A DNA stretch of 64,000 nucleotides from Sphingomonas sp. MA1305 (GCF_016107325.1 NZ_RCVT01000001.1:434001-498000), one strand, 5' to 3'; counted from the stretch's first letter, positions 44,381 to 53,298 are shown. Numbers and translations are program-made. Notes: generated by a model not told the origin, from the sequence alone.

Positions 44381-45448
44381 ATGACTGACACTGCGCGTCC
44401 CCCTGCCTTGGCGGAAGGCGACAGCCCCGCCACCAGCCGGATGAACATGATCCAGGCGATCAACTCCGCGCTCGACGTCGCGATGGCGCGCGATGCGGAC
44501 GTGATGGTGATGGGCGAGGACGTCGGCTATTTCGGCGGCGTGTTCCGCGCCACCGCCGGTCTGCAAGCGAAATACGGCAAGACGCGCGTGTTCGACACGC
44601 CGATCACCGAGATCGGCATCATCGGCGTCGCGATCGGCATGGGCGCCTATGGCCTGCGACCGGTGCCGGAGATCCAGTTCGCCGACTATATCTATCCCGC
44701 GCTCGACCAACTCGTCTCCGAGGCGGCGCGCTTGCGCTATCGCTCGGCGGGCGACTTCACCGCGCCGATCACGGTGCGTTCGCCCTATGGCGGCGGCATC
44801 TTCGGCGGCCAGACCCATTCGCAGTCGCCGGAAGGGATCTTCACCCACGTCTCCGGCATCAAGACGGTGATCCCGGCGACGCCCTACGACGCCAAGGGGC
44901 TGTTGATCGCGGCGATCGAGGACAACGACCCCGTCCTCTTCCTCGAGCCGAAGCGCATCTACAACGGCCCGTTCAACGGCCATTGGGACAAGCCGGCGGA
45001 GAATTGGTCGAAGCATCCCGGCGGCGAGGTGCCGACCGGCCATTACACCGTGCCGCTCGGCAAGGCGGCGATCGTCCGTCCGGGCGAGGCGCTGACCATC
45101 CTCTGTTACGGCACGATGGTCCATGTCTGCGAGCGCGTCGTCGCCGACCACGGCGTGGATGCCGAGATCATCGACCTGCGCACGCTCGTGCCGCTCGACA
45201 TCGAAGCGATCGAGGCGTCGGTGAAGAAGACCGGCCGCTGCATGATCGTCCACGAGGCGACGCGCACCTCCGGCTTCGGCGCCGAACTGTCGGCGCTGGT
45301 GCAGGAACGCTGCTTCTACCACCTGGAGGCGCCGATCGAGCGCGTCACCGGGTTCGACACGCCTTATCCCCACAGCCTCGAATGGGCCTATTTCCCGGGC
45401 CCCGTCCGCATCGGCGAGGCGCTCAAGAAGATCATGAAGGACGCCTGA
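44381..45448 (+). CDS. bkdA2: Branched-chain 2-oxoacid dehydrogenase E1 beta subunit
   Basis: From ATG 44381 the protein has 355 residues. Marks are MNMIQAINSALDVAMARDAD, GEDVGYFGGVFRATAGLQ, FDTPITEIGIIGVAIGMGAYG and EIQFADYIYPALDQLVSEAA. The C-terminal transketolase-like domain has ILCYGTMVHVCERVV and VHEATRTSGFGAELSALV. It completes the thiamin site with the alpha subunit. The E2 gene begins 4 bases after its stop. Confidence 0.95.
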   Translation: MTDTARPPALAEGDSPATSRMNMIQAINSALDVAMARDADVMVMGEDVGYFGGVFRATAGLQAKYGKTRVFDTPITEIGIIGVAIGMGAYGLRPVPEIQFADYIYPALDQLVSEAARLRYRSAGDFTAPITVRSPYGGGIFGGQTHSQSPEGIFTHVSGIKTVIPATPYDAKGLLIAAIEDNDPVLFLEPKRIYNGPFNGHWDKPAENWSKHPGGEVPTGHYTVPLGKAAIVRPGEALTILCYGTMVHVCERVVADHGVDAEIIDLRTLVPLDIEAIEASVKKTGRCMIVHEATRTSGFGAELSALVQERCFYHLEAPIERVTGFDTPYPHSLEWAYFPGPVRIGEALKKIMKDA

Positions 45449-45451
45449 CGC

Positions 45452-46888
45452 ATGGCCCGCTTCTCCTTCCGCCTGCCCGACATCGGTGAAGGCATCGCCG
45501 AAGCCGAAATCGTCGCCTGGCACGTGGCCGTCGGCGACCGTGTCGAGGAGGACCAGAACCTCGCCGACATGATGACCGACAAGGCCACCGTCGAGATGGA
45601 AAGCCCCGTCGCGGGCACCGTCGTCGAACTGGCCGGCGAGGTTGGCGACCAGGTGGCGATCGGTTCGACCTTGGTGGTCATCGAGACCGAGGGCGAAGGG
45701 GAGGGCGAGGCCGAGGTGATCGCCGCACCCCCGACGCCCGCGCAGGCCGAGACGGCGGAACAGTATGAGGCGGAGAATCCCGGGGTGGAGGAGGCACAAA
45801 CCTCCTCTCCCCTTGTGGGAGAGGAAGGGGCCCGCTCGGCGCAGCCGAGTGGGAAGGTGAGGGGGAGTGATGAAGCGTTACGCCCGCCGCAGACACCCCC
45901 TCACCCTTCCGCCGCCTCCGGCGGCTCCCTCCAGCATCAGGTTGATCGCGCCCCGCGCGATCAAGGCCATGCCGGGGGCATGGCCGACCCGATGCTCCCA
46001 CAAGGGGAGAGGGACGGTGCACCCATCCTCGCCTCGCCGGCGGTTCGCGCCCGTGCGCGCGACCTCGGCATCGAGCTGAGCCAGGTCCGCGTCGCGGAGG
46101 GCGACCGCATCCGCCACGCCGACCTCGATGCCTTCCTGCGTTACGGCAGCGCGCAGGGCTATCAGGCGCCGCAGGCGAGCCGGGCGCGGCCCGACGAGCA
46201 GGTCCGCGTCATCGGCATGCGCCGTCGCATCGCCGAGAACATGGCCGCGGCGAAGCGGCACATTCCGCACTTCACCTATGTCGACGAGATCGACGTGACC
46301 GCGCTGGAAAAGATGCGTGCCGATCTCAACGACCATCGCGGTGGCCGGCCGAAGCTGACGCTGCTGCCGCTGATGATCGTCGCGATCTGCCGGACGCTGC
46401 CGCAATTCCCGATGCTTAACGCGCGCTACGATGACGAGGCGGGCGTGGTGACGCGGTCGGGTCGCGTCCACCTCGGCATGGCGGCGCAGACCGACGCGGG
46501 GCTGACCGTGCCGGTGATCCGCGATGCACAGGACAAGAACGTCTGGCAGCTCGCGACCGAAATCGGCCGCCTCGCCGACGCTGCGCGCGCCGGCAAGCTG
46601 AAGCCGGAGGAACTGGGCAACGGCACGATCACCGTGACCAGCCTGGGGCCGCTCGGCGGCATCGCGACGACGCCGGTGATCAACCGGCCCGAGGTCGCGA
46701 TCATCGGTCCGAACAAGATCGTCGAGCGGCCGGTGTTCACCGGACGGGGCGACGAGATCCGCCGCGCCAAGCTGATGAACCTATCGATCAGCTGCGACCA
46801 TCGCGTCGTCGACGGTTGGGACGCCGCCAGCTACGTGCAGGCACTGAAGGCGGTGCTGGAAACCCCGGTGCTGCTGTTCGCCGACTGA
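45452..46888 (+). CDS. bkdB: Branched-chain 2-oxoacid dehydrogenase E2 (dihydrolipoyl acyltransferase) with in-frame repeat insert
   Basis: The protein has 478 residues. The lipoyl domain (1-85) has the lipoylated Lys in MMTDKATVEME. The E1/E3-binding domain (SPAVRARARDLGIELSQVRV) and the catalytic domain (RRIAENMAAAKRHIPHFTYV; active-site His in SCDHRVVDGWDAASYVQALK) follow. Residues about 118-187 (LVGEEGARSAQPSGKV ... MLPQGERDGA) are encoded by a 207-base palindromic element in the linker between lipoyl and binding domains. Such linkers are flexible and tolerate insertions, so the enzyme is probably functional. No E3 gene is adjacent. Confidence 0.94.
   Translation: MARFSFRLPDIGEGIAEAEIVAWHVAVGDRVEEDQNLADMMTDKATVEMESPVAGTVVELAGEVGDQVAIGSTLVVIETEGEGEGEAEVIAAPPTPAQAETAEQYEAENPGVEEAQTSSPLVGEEGARSAQPSGKVRGSDEALRPPQTPPHPSAASGGSLQHQVDRAPRDQGHAGGMADPMLPQGERDGAPILASPAVRARARDLGIELSQVRVAEGDRIRHADLDAFLRYGSAQGYQAPQASRARPDEQVRVIGMRRRIAENMAAAKRHIPHFTYVDEIDVTALEKMRADLNDHRGGRPKLTLLPLMIVAICRTLPQFPMLNARYDDEAGVVTRSGRVHLGMAAQTDAGLTVPVIRDAQDKNVWQLATEIGRLADAARAGKLKPEELGNGTITVTSLGPLGGIATTPVINRPEVAIIGPNKIVERPVFTGRGDEIRRAKLMNLSISCDHRVVDGWDAASYVQALKAVLETPVLLFAD
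45805..46011. repeat. Palindromic element inserted in frame in the E2 gene
   Basis: CTCTCCCCTTGTGGGAG (45805-45821) and its exact reverse complement CTCCCACAAGGGGAGAG (45995-46011) form perfect 17-base terminal inverted repeats. The unit is 207 bases, exactly 69 codons, and has no stop in the E2 frame. The inner GGGGCCCGCTCGG...GGTGAGGG and CCCTCACCCTTCCGCC blocks match the element between infB and rbfA. Confidence 0.9.
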
Positions 46889-46892
46889 CGGC

Positions 46893-47273
46893 TCAGCGCC
46901 GGGCGACGAGCGTAAGCTGCGGCGCGCGTTCCGCCTGGGCGCGGGCCAGCTTGCGCGCGACCTGGCCCAGCGAGGCGGTATAGCTGCGCTCCTCGGCGGG
47001 GCTGAGATAGCCTTGGACACGCAGAATCGCAGCGATGCCGGCGGCGACGCGGGCGAGGTCCTGGCGCATGAAGGCGGCGCGTCCTTCAGGCAGGCCCAGC
47101 GCGCGCTGCCGGTCGATCTGCATCGCCAGCAGCTCCAGCCGCCGTTCGAAGCGAAGCCGCTGCTGTTCGCCGAGCTGCAGCCGACCCGGGGCGGCGGCGG
47201 CCGCGGCAACGGGGGCAGCGGTCGTCGCGGCCGGGACGATCAGGCCGGCGAGAAGCAGGGCGGGCAGCAGCAT
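46893..47273 (-). CDS. Exported helical protein of unknown function
   Basis: From ATG 47273 the product has 126 residues. A signal peptide (MLLPALLLAGLIVPAATTAA) precedes an all-helical, charged mature part (QRLRFERRLELLAMQIDRQ, SPAEERSYTASLGQVARKLA). I do not recognise a domain; it is likely periplasmic. It is convergent with the E2 gene, only 4 bases apart, and divergent from the crotonase gene at 47375. Confidence 0.7.
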   Translation of the reverse strand: MLLPALLLAGLIVPAATTAAPVAAAAAAPGRLQLGEQQRLRFERRLELLAMQIDRQRALGLPEGRAAFMRQDLARVAAGIAAILRVQGYLSPAEERSYTASLGQVARKLARAQAERAPQLTLVARR

Positions 47274-47374
47274 GGGGTCGGTCGTATACGGTCCGGTTGT
47301 TAACAAGCCCGCTTCGGTATCATCAAAATGGCGGATCGGTTGGATGGAACCGATGGTCACGCTATGGCCACGGC

Positions 47375-48148
47375 ATGACCGCTTCCGTTCATGTCGCGCA
47401 TGACGATCACGTCGCCATCATCACCTTCGCCAGGCCGCCGCACAATCATGCCGACCTTGCCCTGATCGAGGGGATCGGCGCGGCCTTTACCGCGGCGGAT
47501 GTCGATCCCGCGGTGCGGGCGATCGTGCTCCAGTCCGACGGGCGGGTCTTCTGCGCCGGGGCCGATCTGGCCCGCGACAATCCCGTCGCCGATCCGCAGC
47601 CCGAAGGGACGCGCAATCCCTTCTACGTCGCGGCGGCACGTCTGTACGCCGTCACCAAGCCGGTCGTCGCGGCCATCCAAGGTTCCGCCGTCGGCGCCGG
47701 CCTCGGCCTGGCATTGGCCGCGGACTTCCGGATCGCGTCGCCCGAAGCGCGGTTCGTCGCCAATTTCGTCCAATTGGGGCTGCACCCCGGCTTCGGCATC
47801 TCCGCCGTGCTCGAACGCGTGGTGGGCCGACAGCGTGCGGCGCTGATGCTGCTGACCGGCCGTCGCATCAAGGCGGAGCAGGCGGAAGCCTGGGGATTGG
47901 TCGATCAGATCGTAGCGCAGGGGAAGCTGCGCCCGGCGGCGCTGGCGTTGGCGCAGGAGATCGCCGCGGCGGCGCCGCTCGCGGTGCAATCGACGCGGGC
48001 GACGATCCGCGGCGACCTGTCCGGTCTCGTCCAGCGCCAGACCGATCACGAACTCGCCGAACAGGCATGGCTGCAGCGCACGCAGGATTTCGCCGAAGGG
48101 GTGAGGGCGGTGAACGAACGCCGCCCCGGCCGCTACATCGGCGCCTGA
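47375..48148 (+). CDS. Enoyl-CoA hydratase family protein
   Basis: From ATG 47375 the protein has 257 residues. Crotonase marks are ITFARPPHNHADLALIEGIG, GRVFCAGADLARDNP and VAAIQGSAVGAGLGLALAADFRIA. The region following, FVANFVQLGLHPGFGISAVL, carries the second oxyanion strand. The role may be in branched-chain acyl-CoA degradation, downstream of the adjacent dehydrogenase operon (inference from position). It ends 5 bases before the convergent glutathione reductase stop. Confidence 0.88.
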   Translation: MTASVHVAHDDHVAIITFARPPHNHADLALIEGIGAAFTAADVDPAVRAIVLQSDGRVFCAGADLARDNPVADPQPEGTRNPFYVAAARLYAVTKPVVAAIQGSAVGAGLGLALAADFRIASPEARFVANFVQLGLHPGFGISAVLERVVGRQRAALMLLTGRRIKAEQAEAWGLVDQIVAQGKLRPAALALAQEIAAAAPLAVQSTRATIRGDLSGLVQRQTDHELAEQAWLQRTQDFAEGVRAVNERRPGRYIGA

Positions 48149-48152
48149 GCGG

Positions 48153-49502
48153 TCAGCGCATCAGGACCAGTTCCTCCGCCATCGTCGGGTGCAAAGCGAC
48201 GGTCGCGTCGAACTGCGCCTTGGTCAGCCCTGCCTTCACCGCGACGGCGGCGGCCTGCAGGATTTCCGGCACGTCGGGCCCGATCATGTGGAGGCCGACG
48301 ATCCGCCCGGTCTCGCCGTCGCACACCATCTTGTAAAGCGCCCGCTCGTTGCGGCCGGCCAGCACGTTCTTCATCGGCCGGAAGTCGGACGAATAGACGG
48401 CCACCGAGCCGAGCTTCTGCTTCGCCTCGCTCTCGGTCATGCCGACGCCGGCGAGCGGCGGGTGGCTGAACACCGCGCTGGGGATATTCTCGTAATCGAC
48501 GGTCGTCGGCTTGTCGCCGTAGAAGGTGTCGGCGAAGGCCTGCCCCTCGCGGATCGCAACGGGAGTGAGTTGGACGCGGTTGGTGACATCGCCGATCGCG
48601 AAGATGCTGTCGCAGGTCGAGCGGCTCTGCGCGTCGACCTTGACCGCGCCCTTGTCGTCCAGCTCGACGCCCGCCGTCTCCAGCCCGAGGTCGCGCGTAT
48701 TGGGGACGCGGCCGGTGGCGAACATCACCATGTCGACCGTGACCGGCTCGTGGTTCGACATCTTGACGGTCAGGCAGCCGTCCTCGCCCTTGTCGATCCC
48801 CTCGAAGGCGGCATCGAAGCGGAACTCCAGGCCCTTCATCATGCTGATCTGCAACAACCGGTCGCGGATCGACAGGTCGTAGCCGCGCAGGATGTCCTGC
48901 GTCCGGTTCATGATGATGACGTGGGCGCCGAACTGGTGGAAGACGCCGGCGAATTCGTTGGCGATGTAGCCGGCGCCGGCGATCAGGATGCGCTTGGGGA
49001 TGGTGTCGAGGTGGAAGGCCTCGTTGCTGGTGATGCCGTGTTCGTGGCCCGGGCAAGACGGTACCGCCGGATGCGCGCCGACCGCGACGAGGATGCGCGC
49101 CGCGGTCTTCTCGGTGCCGTCGGCAAGCCGGACGCTGTTGGGACTGGTCACCACGGCGCGCTGCGGGATGATCTCGACGCCGTTGTTCTCCAGCGTCTGC
49201 TTGTAGGCGCCGTTGATCCTGTCGACTTCGGCCAGCACGTTGTCGCGCAGCCGCTTCCAATCGAAGGCGCAAGGCTGCGGCACGTCCCAGCCGAATTGGC
49301 CGGCGTCGCGCAGATCCTCGGCGAAATGCGCGCCGTAGACGAGCAGCTTCTTGGGCACGCAGCCGCGGATCACGCAGGTGCCGCCAACGCGGTATTCCTC
49401 CGCCACCGCGACCTTGGCGCCATGCGCGGAGGCGACGCGGCTGGCACGCGTGCCGCCGGAGCCCGCCCCGATGACGAAGAGGTCGTAGTCGTACTGGGGC
49501 AT
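48153..49502 (-). CDS. gor: Glutathione-disulfide reductase
   Basis: From ATG 49502 the protein has 449 residues. The FAD motif is FVIGAGSGGTRASRVAS, the redox-active disulfide is GGTCVIRGCVPKKL, the NADPH fold is IAGAGYIANEFAGVF, and the C-terminal His-Glu dyad lies in HPTMAEELVLMR. The combination R-C (IRGCVPKK) is typical of glutathione rather than lipoamide reductases. It reduces GSSG with NADPH and supports the glyoxalase pathway. It follows vapC on the same strand. Confidence 0.94.
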   Translation of the reverse strand: MPQYDYDLFVIGAGSGGTRASRVASAHGAKVAVAEEYRVGGTCVIRGCVPKKLLVYGAHFAEDLRDAGQFGWDVPQPCAFDWKRLRDNVLAEVDRINGAYKQTLENNGVEIIPQRAVVTSPNSVRLADGTEKTAARILVAVGAHPAVPSCPGHEHGITSNEAFHLDTIPKRILIAGAGYIANEFAGVFHQFGAHVIIMNRTQDILRGYDLSIRDRLLQISMMKGLEFRFDAAFEGIDKGEDGCLTVKMSNHEPVTVDMVMFATGRVPNTRDLGLETAGVELDDKGAVKVDAQSRSTCDSIFAIGDVTNRVQLTPVAIREGQAFADTFYGDKPTTVDYENIPSAVFSHPPLAGVGMTESEAKQKLGSVAVYSSDFRPMKNVLAGRNERALYKMVCDGETGRIVGLHMIGPDVPEILQAAAVAVKAGLTKAQFDATVALHPTMAEELVLMR

Positions 49503-49507
49503 TGGGA

Positions 49508-49915
49508 TCACTCCAAGGGCAGCGCGAGCGCCGGTCGCAGGCCGAGATGCCGGACGAACGGATCGAAGTCGCGGTCGCTGTATAACAAGGGAAGGTCGTC
49601 GAGGATGCAGCGGGTGGCGATCAGCGTGTCGATCGTCTTGCGGACCGTGATGCCGAGGCTGCGCAGGTGACGGTAGTTTTGGGCGGCTTCGACAGCGACG
49701 CGGTGGTCGGAGATGGTCAGGGGGGTGGCTAGGCTCAGCAGGTCGCGGGCGATCCCGAAGCGGCGATCGTCCCGAGCCCCCTGCAGTACCTCGGCGACGA
49801 TGAGATCGCCGGCGGACACCTCTTCACCCCCGAGGCAGCTATGCAGATACTCGGTCTGGAGGGTGCGTGTCGCACGAAGATAATCGATCCAGACGCTGGA
49901 ATCGACGACTACCAT
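49508..49915 (-). CDS. vapC: VapC-type PIN-domain toxin
   Basis: The product has 135 residues. The PIN-domain acids are visible: Asp5 in VVVDSSVWIDYLR, Glu in LIVAEVLQG, Asp in TIDTLIATRC and Asp in YSDRDFDPF. VapC toxins are site-specific RNases acting on tRNA or rRNA. The ATG overlaps the vapB stop by seven bases, the usual coupled arrangement. The target is unknown. Confidence 0.93.
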   Translation of the reverse strand: MVVVDSSVWIDYLRATRTLQTEYLHSCLGGEEVSAGDLIVAEVLQGARDDRRFGIARDLLSLATPLTISDHRVAVEAAQNYRHLRSLGITVRKTIDTLIATRCILDDLPLLYSDRDFDPFVRHLGLRPALALPLE

Positions 49916-50118
49916 TCGGCAGGAAGGTGCTTGCTAGTCCTCATGTCGTCGAGATCGCCATCCCAACCCAACCCGCGCAGGCCGCGGATCGCTTCCTGCT
50001 GCCGAACCACGATCAGGCGGCGCAGCGCTTCGTTGACGGCATCACTTTCGCTGTCGATGTCTAGCGCCTTCATCACCTTGGACAAAAGGGCTTCGTCGAT
50101 GTCGATATTGGTCCGCAT
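49909..50118 (-). CDS. vapB: VapB-type antitoxin (type II TA, ribbon-helix-helix)
   Basis: The 69-residue product begins MRTNIDIDEALLSKVMKAL, a ribbon-helix-helix of the VapB/DUF2191 type, then NEALRRLIVVRQQEAIRGL. The C-terminal part (WDGDLDDMRTSKHLP) should wrap the toxin. A perfect palindrome overlaps its start codon (50118-50145) and is the probable autoregulatory operator. Longer readings upstream pass through the palindrome and are unlikely. Confidence 0.9.
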   Translation of the reverse strand: MRTNIDIDEALLSKVMKALDIDSESDAVNEALRRLIVVRQQEAIRGLRGLGWDGDLDDMRTSKHLPAEW

Positions 50119-50145
50119 GTGTATGGCTCCGCAGAGCCATACACA
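50118..50145 (-). promoter_or_regulatory. vapBC operator palindrome
   Basis: TGTGTATGGCTC and GAGCCATACACA are perfect 12-base inverted repeats with spacer CGCA. The left arm touches the vapB start codon, so transcription probably begins at or very near the ATG, giving a leaderless or nearly leaderless mRNA. VapB-VapC binding here would repress the operon. Confidence 0.8.
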
Positions 50146-50162
50146 TAGCGGTCGGGCAGGGA

Positions 50163-51653
50163 TCAATCCAGCCCGGCGCGGCGGATCAGGTCTTCGGTGG
50201 AAGGGTCGAAGCTCTGTCCGCCCTGGTCGGCGGCCTTGGCCATTTCCTTGCCCAGCTCGACGCCAAACTGGTCGAAGCTGTTGATGCCGAGCAGCACGCC
50301 GTTCACGAAGACGCGGTGCTCGTAGAAGGCGATCAGCGCGCCGAGCGTGCGCGGGTCGAGCGTGTCGAGCAGCAGCGTCGACGACGGCCGGTCGCCGCTG
50401 TACGAGCGCGCCGGATCGTCGACCTGCTTGCCCTTCATCAGCGCCGCGCCCTGGGCGAAGGCGTTGAGCAGCAGCTGGCGATGGTGGTCTTCCGCCAGCG
50501 TATCGCCCGGTTCGATCACCGCGATGAACTCGACGGGGACGAGGTGCGTACCCTGGTGGAGCAGCTGGAACACCGCATGCTGCGCATCGGTGCCGACCCC
50601 GCCCCAGGTGATCGCCGCGGTCGGGCGCCCGACGGGCTGGCCGTCGACGGTGACGCCCTTGCCGTTCGACTCCATCTCCAGCTGCTGGAGGTAGCTCGGC
50701 AGCAGGCGCAGCCGCTCGTCATAGGCGAAAGGCGCACGCGTCTCGGCGTGACGGACCTGCGTGTAATAGAGGTCGGCAAAGGCGGCGAGCGCCGGTGCGT
50801 TCTGACGCAGCGCGGTCAGGCGGAAGTGGCGGTCCATCTCGGCCGCGCCCTCCAGCAGCTCCTCGAACGCCGCCCAGCCGAGCGCCACCGCCGCCGGGAA
50901 GCCGATCGACGACCACAGCGAATAGCGGCCGCCGACACCTTCGCTGAACGGCAGGATGCGCGTCTCGTCGACGCCCCATTCGATCGCCTTTTCGGGGCTG
51001 GCGGTGAGCGCGATCACCTTGCCGTAGGGATCCTCGACGCCGTGCTCCTGCATCCATTGCAGCGCGGAGGTGGCGTTGAGCATCGTCTCGGTGGTGGTGA
51101 AGGTCTTGGACGCCACGACCAGCAAGGTGGCGGCGGGATCGAAATCCTTGATCGCGTCTTCCAGCGCGACGCCGTCGGCGTTGGAGACGATCGCAACGTC
51201 GTAGCGCTTCTCCTCGCGACCCAGCGCGTCGACGAGCAGGTCCGGGCCGAGTGCGGACCCGCCGATGCCGATGTGGAGCACGTGGCGGATGTCGCCGAGC
51301 GCGCCGGCCTCGATCGCGTCGATCAGCGCGCGCATCCGCTCGTGTAGCTGACGGGCGCGGGCGACGCTGTCGGCGTTACCCTCACCGCGCTCGGCGGTGT
51401 GCTCGACCGGGCGGTCCTCGGTGACATTGACGTGTTCGCCGCCGAACATCGCTTCGCGCTTCGCCGCCAGGCCCTTGGCGTCCGCCAGCGCGACGAAGGC
51501 GTCGACCGCCTCGCGCGTCAGATGCGTCTTCGACCAGTCGAAATGGATCCCTGCCACGTCGAGGCTGAAGGTCGCCAGCCGCTCCGGATCGGCATCGAAC
51601 AGTTCGAGAAGCTTGGGGGAGGGCAGGGCCTCGATGGCAGACCAGTCGCTCAT
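50163..51653 (-). CDS. pgi: Glucose-6-phosphate isomerase
   Basis: From ATG 51653 (AGGA eight bases upstream) the protein has 496 residues. Family marks are LHIGIGGSALGPDLLVDAL, SKTFTTTETMLNA, FSEGVGGRYSLWSSIGFPA, LLPSYLQQLEMESNGKGV (catalytic Glu), GGVGTDAQHAVFQLLHQGTH (catalytic His) and FDQFGVELGKEMA (catalytic Lys). It interconverts glucose 6-phosphate and fructose 6-phosphate. It is upstream of vapBC on the same strand and divergent from lepB. Confidence 0.97.
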   Translation of the reverse strand: MSDWSAIEALPSPKLLELFDADPERLATFSLDVAGIHFDWSKTHLTREAVDAFVALADAKGLAAKREAMFGGEHVNVTEDRPVEHTAERGEGNADSVARARQLHERMRALIDAIEAGALGDIRHVLHIGIGGSALGPDLLVDALGREEKRYDVAIVSNADGVALEDAIKDFDPAATLLVVASKTFTTTETMLNATSALQWMQEHGVEDPYGKVIALTASPEKAIEWGVDETRILPFSEGVGGRYSLWSSIGFPAAVALGWAAFEELLEGAAEMDRHFRLTALRQNAPALAAFADLYYTQVRHAETRAPFAYDERLRLLPSYLQQLEMESNGKGVTVDGQPVGRPTAAITWGGVGTDAQHAVFQLLHQGTHLVPVEFIAVIEPGDTLAEDHHRQLLLNAFAQGAALMKGKQVDDPARSYSGDRPSSTLLLDTLDPRTLGALIAFYEHRVFVNGVLLGINSFDQFGVELGKEMAKAADQGGQSFDPSTEDLIRRAGLD

Positions 51654-51783
51654 GTGCATCATCCTGAAGGGGAGTTGGCGATCGTTTCCGTAGCGAACCA
51701 ATGTAATACCGCAAGGGGCGTCGCCCGCATGCTCGGCAGGAGACGGCTACTCAGGACGCACGAGCCCGGCTAAGGCTCCCGTC

Positions 51784-52599
51784 ATGGCCACTTCCAACCC
51801 CTCTTCCGCGAAGCCGACGTCCGAATGGGCCGACATGCTGCGCTTCCTGCTCAAGCTCGCGCTGGCGGTATTCCTGTTGCGCAGCCTGGTGTTCGCACCC
51901 TTCTCGATCCCGTCCGAATCGATGCTGCCACGGTTGCTGATCGGCGATTACCTGTTCGTCACCAAGTGGAACTACGGCTATTCGCGCTGGTCCTTCCCCT
52001 GGGGTATCCCGCCCGTCCCGGGCCGTCTTCTCGGCCGCGACCCGACCCGAGGCGACGTGGTCGTGTTCCGGTCGCCGGGGTCGGACGACCATGACGTCAT
52101 CAAGCGGGTTATCGGCCTGCCGGGCGACACGATCCAGGTCACGCATGGCGTGGTGATCCTCAACGGCAAGCCGATCCCGAAGCAGCGCGTCGCCGACTTC
52201 GTGTTGCCGATTTCGCCCAATTTCGACGAGAGCCATTGCGGCGCGCCGTTCCTCGACACCGATGCGCAGGGCCATGCGATCTGCCGCTACCCGCGCTTCC
52301 GCGAGACGCTGCCGAACGGACGAAGCTATTTCGTCCTCGATCAGGCCGAACTGCCCGATCGCGACGACACCGGCCTGTACACCGTGCCGGCCGGCGACGT
52401 CTTCCTGATGGGCGACAACCGCGACGACAGCGCCGACAGTCGTTTCCCCTATCCCGCCGGCATGGGCTATATCCCGATGGAGCGGATCGAGGGCAAGGCG
52501 GTCGTCACCTTCGCTTCCAACGACGGTTCGGCCTCGCTGTGGCGGCCCTGGACGTGGCTGTCCGGCTGGCGCTTCTCGCGGGTGGGAGAGGGCTTCTGA
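51784..52599 (+). CDS. lepB: Signal peptidase I
   Basis: The protein has 271 residues and one clear transmembrane helix (about 19-38, LRFLLKLALAVFLLRSLVFA). The Ser-Lys dyad is Ser46 (FSIPSESMLP) and Lys in HDVIKRVIGLPGD. Boxes D and E follow: GDVVVFRSP and VFLMGDNRDDSADSR. It removes signal peptides from exported proteins. lepB-rnc-era is a conserved order, and its stop overlaps the rnc start. Confidence 0.96.
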   Translation: MATSNPSSAKPTSEWADMLRFLLKLALAVFLLRSLVFAPFSIPSESMLPRLLIGDYLFVTKWNYGYSRWSFPWGIPPVPGRLLGRDPTRGDVVVFRSPGSDDHDVIKRVIGLPGDTIQVTHGVVILNGKPIPKQRVADFVLPISPNFDESHCGAPFLDTDAQGHAICRYPRFRETLPNGRSYFVLDQAELPDRDDTGLYTVPAGDVFLMGDNRDDSADSRFPYPAGMGYIPMERIEGKAVVTFASNDGSASLWRPWTWLSGWRFSRVGEGF

Positions 52600-53264
52600 G
52601 CGGCACGATCGAAAACTGGCTCGGCGCGACCTTCGGCCGGGCGCCCCGCGACCTTGCCGCCTTCACCCGCGCGTTGACCCACGGCAGCCAGGCGGCGGAC
52701 AATTACGAGCGGCTCGAGTTCCTCGGTGATCGCGTGCTCGGCCTGGTCATGGCGGAATGGCTGTGGGAGCTGTTCCCCGAGGAGCCGGAAGGGCAATTGT
52801 CGAAGCGGCTCAACGCGCTGGTCACCGGCCATGTCTGTGCCGAAGTGGCCCGCGAACTCGGCGTGCGCGATCACCTGCGCCTGGGCAAGCAGGCGCGCGA
52901 CGACGGCGCGTCGGACAGCGACAATATCCTGGGCGACGTGATGGAGGCGCTGATCGGCGCCTTCTACCGCGAAGCGGGGCTGGATGCGGCGCGCGGCTTC
53001 ATCCGGCGCGCCTGGGCCGATCGTGTCCATCGTACCGACAAGGCGCCACAGCACCCCAAGTCGGCGTTGCAGGAATGGGCCGCGGCGCACAATCGCAAGC
53101 CACCGGAATATAGCGTCGTCGAACGGTCCGGCCCGCATCACGCGCCGCGCTTCACCGTCCAAGTCCGGGTCGGCCGCCAGCTCGAGGCGAGCGCCACCGG
53201 CACCAGCAAACAGGATGCGGAGACGGCGGCGGCCAAGGCGATGCTGGCGCAGGTGAAGGGGTAA
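52596..53264 (+). CDS. rnc: Ribonuclease III
   Basis: The product has about 222 residues. The catalytic domain has NYERLEFLGDRVLGLVMAEW (Asp/Glu metal ligands) and DNILGDVMEALIGAFYREAG, and the dsRNA-binding domain spans from HPKSALQEWAAAHNRKP to the end. No ATG or TTG fits near the N-terminus. CTG at 52596 overlaps the lepB stop (CTGA) and has GGGAG at ideal spacing, giving a start MSGTIENWLG. GTG at 52554 is the nearest conventional codon but has no Shine-Dalgarno and would add 14 residues. RNase III cleaves double-stranded RNA, including rRNA precursors. Confidence 0.93.
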   Translation: MSGTIENWLGATFGRAPRDLAAFTRALTHGSQAADNYERLEFLGDRVLGLVMAEWLWELFPEEPEGQLSKRLNALVTGHVCAEVARELGVRDHLRLGKQARDDGASDSDNILGDVMEALIGAFYREAGLDAARGFIRRAWADRVHRTDKAPQHPKSALQEWAAAHNRKPPEYSVVERSGPHHAPRFTVQVRVGRQLEASATGTSKQDAETAAAKAMLAQVKG

Positions 53265-53298
53265 GACGCTTGCCCAACGCGGCGCGCCTCCCCAAAGG

